A stretch of 32,632 bases of DNA from Aquabacterium sp. Lineage in GTDB: Bacteria > Pseudomonadota > Gammaproteobacteria > Burkholderiales > Burkholderiaceae_C. Positions 26,756 through 32,632 of this stretch are shown in pieces (the first letter of the stretch is position 1; each line of letters starts with the position of its first letter). Position numbers and translations under genes: made by a program. A model generated the notes under the pieces. The model searched no databases. It saw nothing but the letters and a program-made list of their open reading frames with translations, and was not told where the DNA came from. The stretch is taken from NCBI RefSeq assembly GCF_021768455.1, contig NZ_JAIZVX010000027.1:1-32632 (forward strand). Direction: 5' to 3'.

Positions 26756-27382
26756 ATGCTCACCCTTGCCCAGCTCCTGCCCTTCCTTCTGGCCGCCCTG
26801 CTGCTCACCGCCACGCCGGGGCCCGACAACCTCATGGTGCTGGGCGTGGGGATGTCGCAGGGGCGGCGCGCGGGCATGGCCTTTGGCCTGGGCTGCGCGC
26901 TGGGGTGCCTGAGCCACACCCTGCTGGCCGTGGTGGGCGTCAGCGCCCTGGTGGCCGCCTCGCCGCTGGCATTCAGCCTCCTGAAAATGCTGGGCGGCGC
27001 CTACCTGATCTGGCTGGGCGCCCAGGCCTTGCGCCACGCGGGCGCAGCGCGTGTGGGCCAGGAGGCCGGCCAGCCCACCTCGCTGTGGCGCCTCTTTGCC
27101 AAGGGCCTGGTGGCCAATGCCATCAACCCCAAGGTCGTGCTCTTTTTCCTGTCCTTCCTGCCGCAGTTCGTGGTGGCGGCGCAAGGCGCGGTGCCGCTGC
27201 AACTGGGCCTGCTGGGCGGGGTGTTCACCTTGCAGGCCGCCCTGTTGTTTGGCGTGCTGGGCTGGTTTTCCGGCGGAGTGGGCGCGTGGCTGAACCGCCG
27301 CCCGGGCGTCGGGCCCTGGCTCGATCGCCTGGCGGGAGGGGTGTTTGTGGCGCTGGGGCTGCGCATGGTGGTGGCACGGTGA
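26756..27382 (+). CDS. LysE/RhtB-family exporter
   Basis: LLPFLLAALLLTATPGPDNLMVLGVGMSQGRRAGMAFGLGCALGCLSHTLLAVVGVSALV...LLKMLGGAYLIWLGAQAL. Confidence 0.93.
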   Translation: MLTLAQLLPFLLAALLLTATPGPDNLMVLGVGMSQGRRAGMAFGLGCALGCLSHTLLAVVGVSALVAASPLAFSLLKMLGGAYLIWLGAQALRHAGAARVGQEAGQPTSLWRLFAKGLVANAINPKVVLFFLSFLPQFVVAAQGAVPLQLGLLGGVFTLQAALLFGVLGWFSGGVGAWLNRRPGVGPWLDRLAGGVFVALGLRMVVAR

Positions 27383-27391
27383 AGACCGTGC
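27374..27391. terminator. Hairpin at convergent LysE/hydrolase junction (GCACGGT-GAAG-ACCGTGC)
   Basis: Perfect 7-bp inverted repeat with tetraloop; the LysE stop TGA (27380-27382) spans the stem/loop boundary. Confidence 0.5.
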
Positions 27392-30147
<2,756 letters not shown>

Positions 30148-31200
30148 TTACAGCGTCCGAGCGAAGAAGGCCGTGAGCTGCTTGAGGGCCGCGTCGACGT
30201 AACGGGGGACCCAATAGGTCTCGATGTGCGTGGCGCCGTCGATGAGGAACAGGGCCTTGTCCTGTGTGCCCGTGGCCTTGGGCAAGGCCTCCTGGCTCAT
30301 GTAGAGGCTGTCGGCTTTCGAGCCGGCGATCATCAGCAGGGGCTGGGTGATCAGGTCGATGTGGTCGGTGGCGTCCCAGCGCATCAGGTCCAGCAGGCTG
30401 CTTTGCGTGTACCGGAACGTCGAGTTCGGGTGGGCGTGCGTTTTCCAGTAATAGGCGTAGCCCTGGCGATAGAGGTCGAAGGGCAGGCTCGCGATCTGTT
30501 CGTCGCTGAGGTTCGCGTCGCCCGCGTAGCGCACCTCGCCGCCGGCCGCTTCCTGTGCCCGGGCATCCGACGCCTGCTGCAGGCGCTGCGACACCGTGTC
30601 CCGTGCCGAGTCGGCATAGCCATTGCGCCGGACGCGACCTGAATTGAACATGCTCAAGGTGGCCACCGACTTGAACCGCTTGTCGGTCTGCGCGGCGGCC
30701 AACGCGTAGCCGCCACCGCCACAGATGCCCAGCAGACCGAGGCGCGACGCGTCCGTGCCGGGGTAACGGGTGATGTAGTCGGCCATGCCATGGATGTCTT
30801 CGATGCGCAGGCTGGGCTTGTCCACGTTGCGGGGCAGTCCGCCGCTGGCCCCCTGGTAGGCCGCATCCGCCGTGATGGTGATGTGGCCAGCCTGCGCCAG
30901 GCGCTGGGCGTACAGGCCCGCGACCTGCTCCTTCACGCCGCCGTTCGGATGCGCGACCACCAGCGTGGGGTAGCGCTTGCTCGGGTCGTAGCCGGGCGGC
31001 GTGTACACGTTGGCCGCGATGGTCAAACCGTTGAGCGTGTACGTGACCGGGTGGATCTGGACCTGCCCCGGCTCGTTGTGCGTGATGGCACCCTCGTAGA
31101 CCAGGGTGTAGGGGTTCTGGTGAAAGTCGGCCGCCTGCGAAGTGCTGTGGATCAGGCTTGCGGCGGCGAGCAGCGACGAGGTGAAGGTGGAGCGAGACAT
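30148..31200 (-). CDS. Exported alpha/beta hydrolase with Cys in the nucleophile elbow
   Basis: Signal-peptide-like MSRSTFTSSLLAAASLIHSTSQA; ANVYTPPGYDPSKRYPTLVVAHPNGGVKEQ; elbow LGLLGICGGGGYALAAAQTD; PLLMIAGSKADS...GATHIETY. Confidence 0.88.
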   Translation of the reverse strand: MSRSTFTSSLLAAASLIHSTSQAADFHQNPYTLVYEGAITHNEPGQVQIHPVTYTLNGLTIAANVYTPPGYDPSKRYPTLVVAHPNGGVKEQVAGLYAQRLAQAGHITITADAAYQGASGGLPRNVDKPSLRIEDIHGMADYITRYPGTDASRLGLLGICGGGGYALAAAQTDKRFKSVATLSMFNSGRVRRNGYADSARDTVSQRLQQASDARAQEAAGGEVRYAGDANLSDEQIASLPFDLYRQGYAYYWKTHAHPNSTFRYTQSSLLDLMRWDATDHIDLITQPLLMIAGSKADSLYMSQEALPKATGTQDKALFLIDGATHIETYWVPRYVDAALKQLTAFFARTL

Positions 31201-31273
31201 GGTGCGTGCCGTTTCAGCTGGGGATGACGGTCAGTCTAGGATCGCGATTGACCCGTGAATAGAGGCGAAAAGA

Positions 31274-31288
31274 TTGCTAGATTGGCAA
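31274..31288. promoter_or_regulatory. Candidate LysR operator TTGC-N7-GCAA (T-N11-A)
   Basis: TTGCTAGATTGGCAA between divergent hydrolase (31200) and LysR (31342); overlaps the TTGGCAAGCCAA dyad and is flanked by GATTGACC/GGTCAATC arms. Confidence 0.5.
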
Positions 31289-31341
31289 GCCAAAGCGGTC
31301 AATCCGATGGCCCTCCACCCCGTATCCTTTGTGGCTTCACC

Positions 31342-32301
31342 ATGGCGCTCAACGAACTTCGCACCATCTCTGTTTTCGTCACGGCGGCCGAACTGGGCAG
31401 CCTGCGCAAAACCGCGGAGGCGCTGAACATCAGCCCGCAGGCGGCCAGCCAGGCGCTGGCGCAGCTGGAGCAGCACCTCGACGTCCGGCTCTTTCACCGC
31501 ACCACACGCTCCATGGCCCTGACCGATGAGGGGCAGCGCTTCCTCGAGGAGGCCCAACCCTCGCTCATGGGGCTCAAGCGGGCCCTGGCCTCGGCGCGCC
31601 AGGCCCGGGACGAGATTGCCGGCCCGCTGCGCATCGTCGGGCCCCGGGCGACCTTCCAGGGGCTGCTGTGGCGTCTGCTCGATGAGTTCTGCGAGCGCCA
31701 TCCACGGGTGGTGCCCGATGTGCAACTCGAAGATCGCGTGGGCAACTGGGTGGAGGACCGTGTCGATGTGGGTTTCCGCCTGGGGGCGTCGGCCCACGAG
31801 GGCGTGATCGCGCGTCGCCTGTTTCCGGTGCAGATGCTGGTGTGTGCCTCACCGGCATACCTGCGCACCCACGGTGTGCCCGAGAGCATGGGGGCCCTGG
31901 CCATGCACCGCTGCAGCGTCTACCGCAACCCTGGCACCGGGCGTGTGGTGCCCTGGCGCTTCAAGGTGGGAGACGACGAGGTCGATCAGCCCGTGGTGCC
32001 CGCGCTGTGCACCAACGACGAGCTCCTGGAGTTGAACGCGGTGCTGGCCGGCAAGGTGATCGGGCAACTGGCGGGGGTCACGGCGGCGCCGTACATCCGT
32101 GCCGGCCAGCTGGTCCCCTTGCTGGTGGACCTGATGCCCGATCGCTACAGCTATTTCGTCTACTACGGCAGCCGCAATGCCCAGCCTGCGCGGGTGCGCG
32201 CCTTTGTCGACCTGGTGCTTGAGCGGCTGGTCGATCAACCGGCCTACGTCCTGAGCGCACGAGAACTGAAGTTGGCGTCACGCGGCAAACTGCACCCATG
32301 A
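31342..32301 (+). CDS. LysR-family transcriptional regulator
   Basis: MALNELRTISVFVTAAELGSLRKTAEALNISPQAASQALAQLEQHLDVRLFHRTTRSMALTDEGQRFLEEA. Confidence 0.94.
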   Translation: MALNELRTISVFVTAAELGSLRKTAEALNISPQAASQALAQLEQHLDVRLFHRTTRSMALTDEGQRFLEEAQPSLMGLKRALASARQARDEIAGPLRIVGPRATFQGLLWRLLDEFCERHPRVVPDVQLEDRVGNWVEDRVDVGFRLGASAHEGVIARRLFPVQMLVCASPAYLRTHGVPESMGALAMHRCSVYRNPGTGRVVPWRFKVGDDEVDQPVVPALCTNDELLELNAVLAGKVIGQLAGVTAAPYIRAGQLVPLLVDLMPDRYSYFVYYGSRNAQPARVRAFVDLVLERLVDQPAYVLSARELKLASRGKLHP

Positions 32302-32632
32302 GCACCCACCACTTCCAATGCACCCAATGCGGCCGTTGCTGCGAGGGCCTCTGGTTGCCCCTCTCCATCGCGGAAGCACAAGCCTGGTTGCAGGACGGCC
32401 TTGCGGTCGACGTGCTGTGCGAGGCCATCCCCTGGCCGGCCGACCCGCCTGATCAGGGCGATGGCCAGGCCACCTACAAAAAGCAGCGCTCCTTCGCGGC
32501 CCGCTCCGGCGCCCTGCCCATCCGCGTGCTCGTGACGCTGGCGGCACCGCAGGGCAGGCGCTGTCCGCGGCTGCAGGAAAACGGCCTGTGCGGGATCTAT
32601 GCGCGCCGGCCCGCCGTCTGCCGCGTCTACCC
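32298..32632 (+). CDS. YkgJ-family zinc/iron-chelating cysteine-cluster protein (3' truncated by window edge)
   Basis: Own translation: MSTHHFQCTQCGRCCEGLWLPLSIAEA...GRRCPRLQENGLCGIYARRPAVCRVYP; ATGA overlap with the LysR stop; absent from the ORF track because no stop is in the window. Confidence 0.85.
   Translation, partial: MSTHHFQCTQCGRCCEGLWLPLSIAEAQAWLQDGLAVDVLCEAIPWPADPPDQGDGQATYKKQRSFAARSGALPIRVLVTLAAPQGRRCPRLQENGLCGIYARRPAVCRVY

Overview
This 32.6-kb, high-GC chromosomal window looks like a beta-proteobacterium of the Burkholderiales/Comamonadaceae type; that placement is inferred from gene content and protein style and was not searched. Genes are densely packed. In order: (1) the C-terminal part of a methyl-accepting chemotaxis protein; (2) a protocatechuate 4,5-cleavage (lig/pmd) pathway split into ligAB (1734-2970) and ligJ-ligK-ligI-ligC plus an aldo/keto reductase (7057-11773). 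The two halves are separated by LysR, LysE and PAS-GGDEF genes, and the second half is headed by a ModA-like binding protein with no visible signal peptide; (3) a tightly packed TonB-dependent receptor / PF04392-like periplasmic binding protein / HAMP-GGEEF diguanylate cyclase operon (11878-16125), which is the best candidate here for an undescribed signalling system; (4) a complete L-threonate (2-/3-oxo-tetronate) catabolic operon: GntR, GntP, LtnD, OtnK, OtnC, OtnI; (5) an EAL-CBS-GGDDF protein; (6) cstA plus a YbdD/YjiX-like gene; (7) a LysE exporter; (8) three consecutive genes for predicted exported enzymes (alpha/beta hydrolase, Tat/lipoprotein aldo-keto reductase, alpha/beta hydrolase with a Cys nucleophile elbow) with a divergent LysR; (9) the start of a YkgJ-type cysteine-cluster protein running off the window. 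I also read several regulatory signals directly: a LysR T-N11-A-type dyad near -65 of a sigma70-like ligA promoter, two rho-independent terminators, hairpins at all four convergent gene junctions, and a probable CTG start codon. I found no tRNA, rRNA, CRISPR array, transposase or phage gene. All family assignments are from motif recognition by eye; no database search was run.
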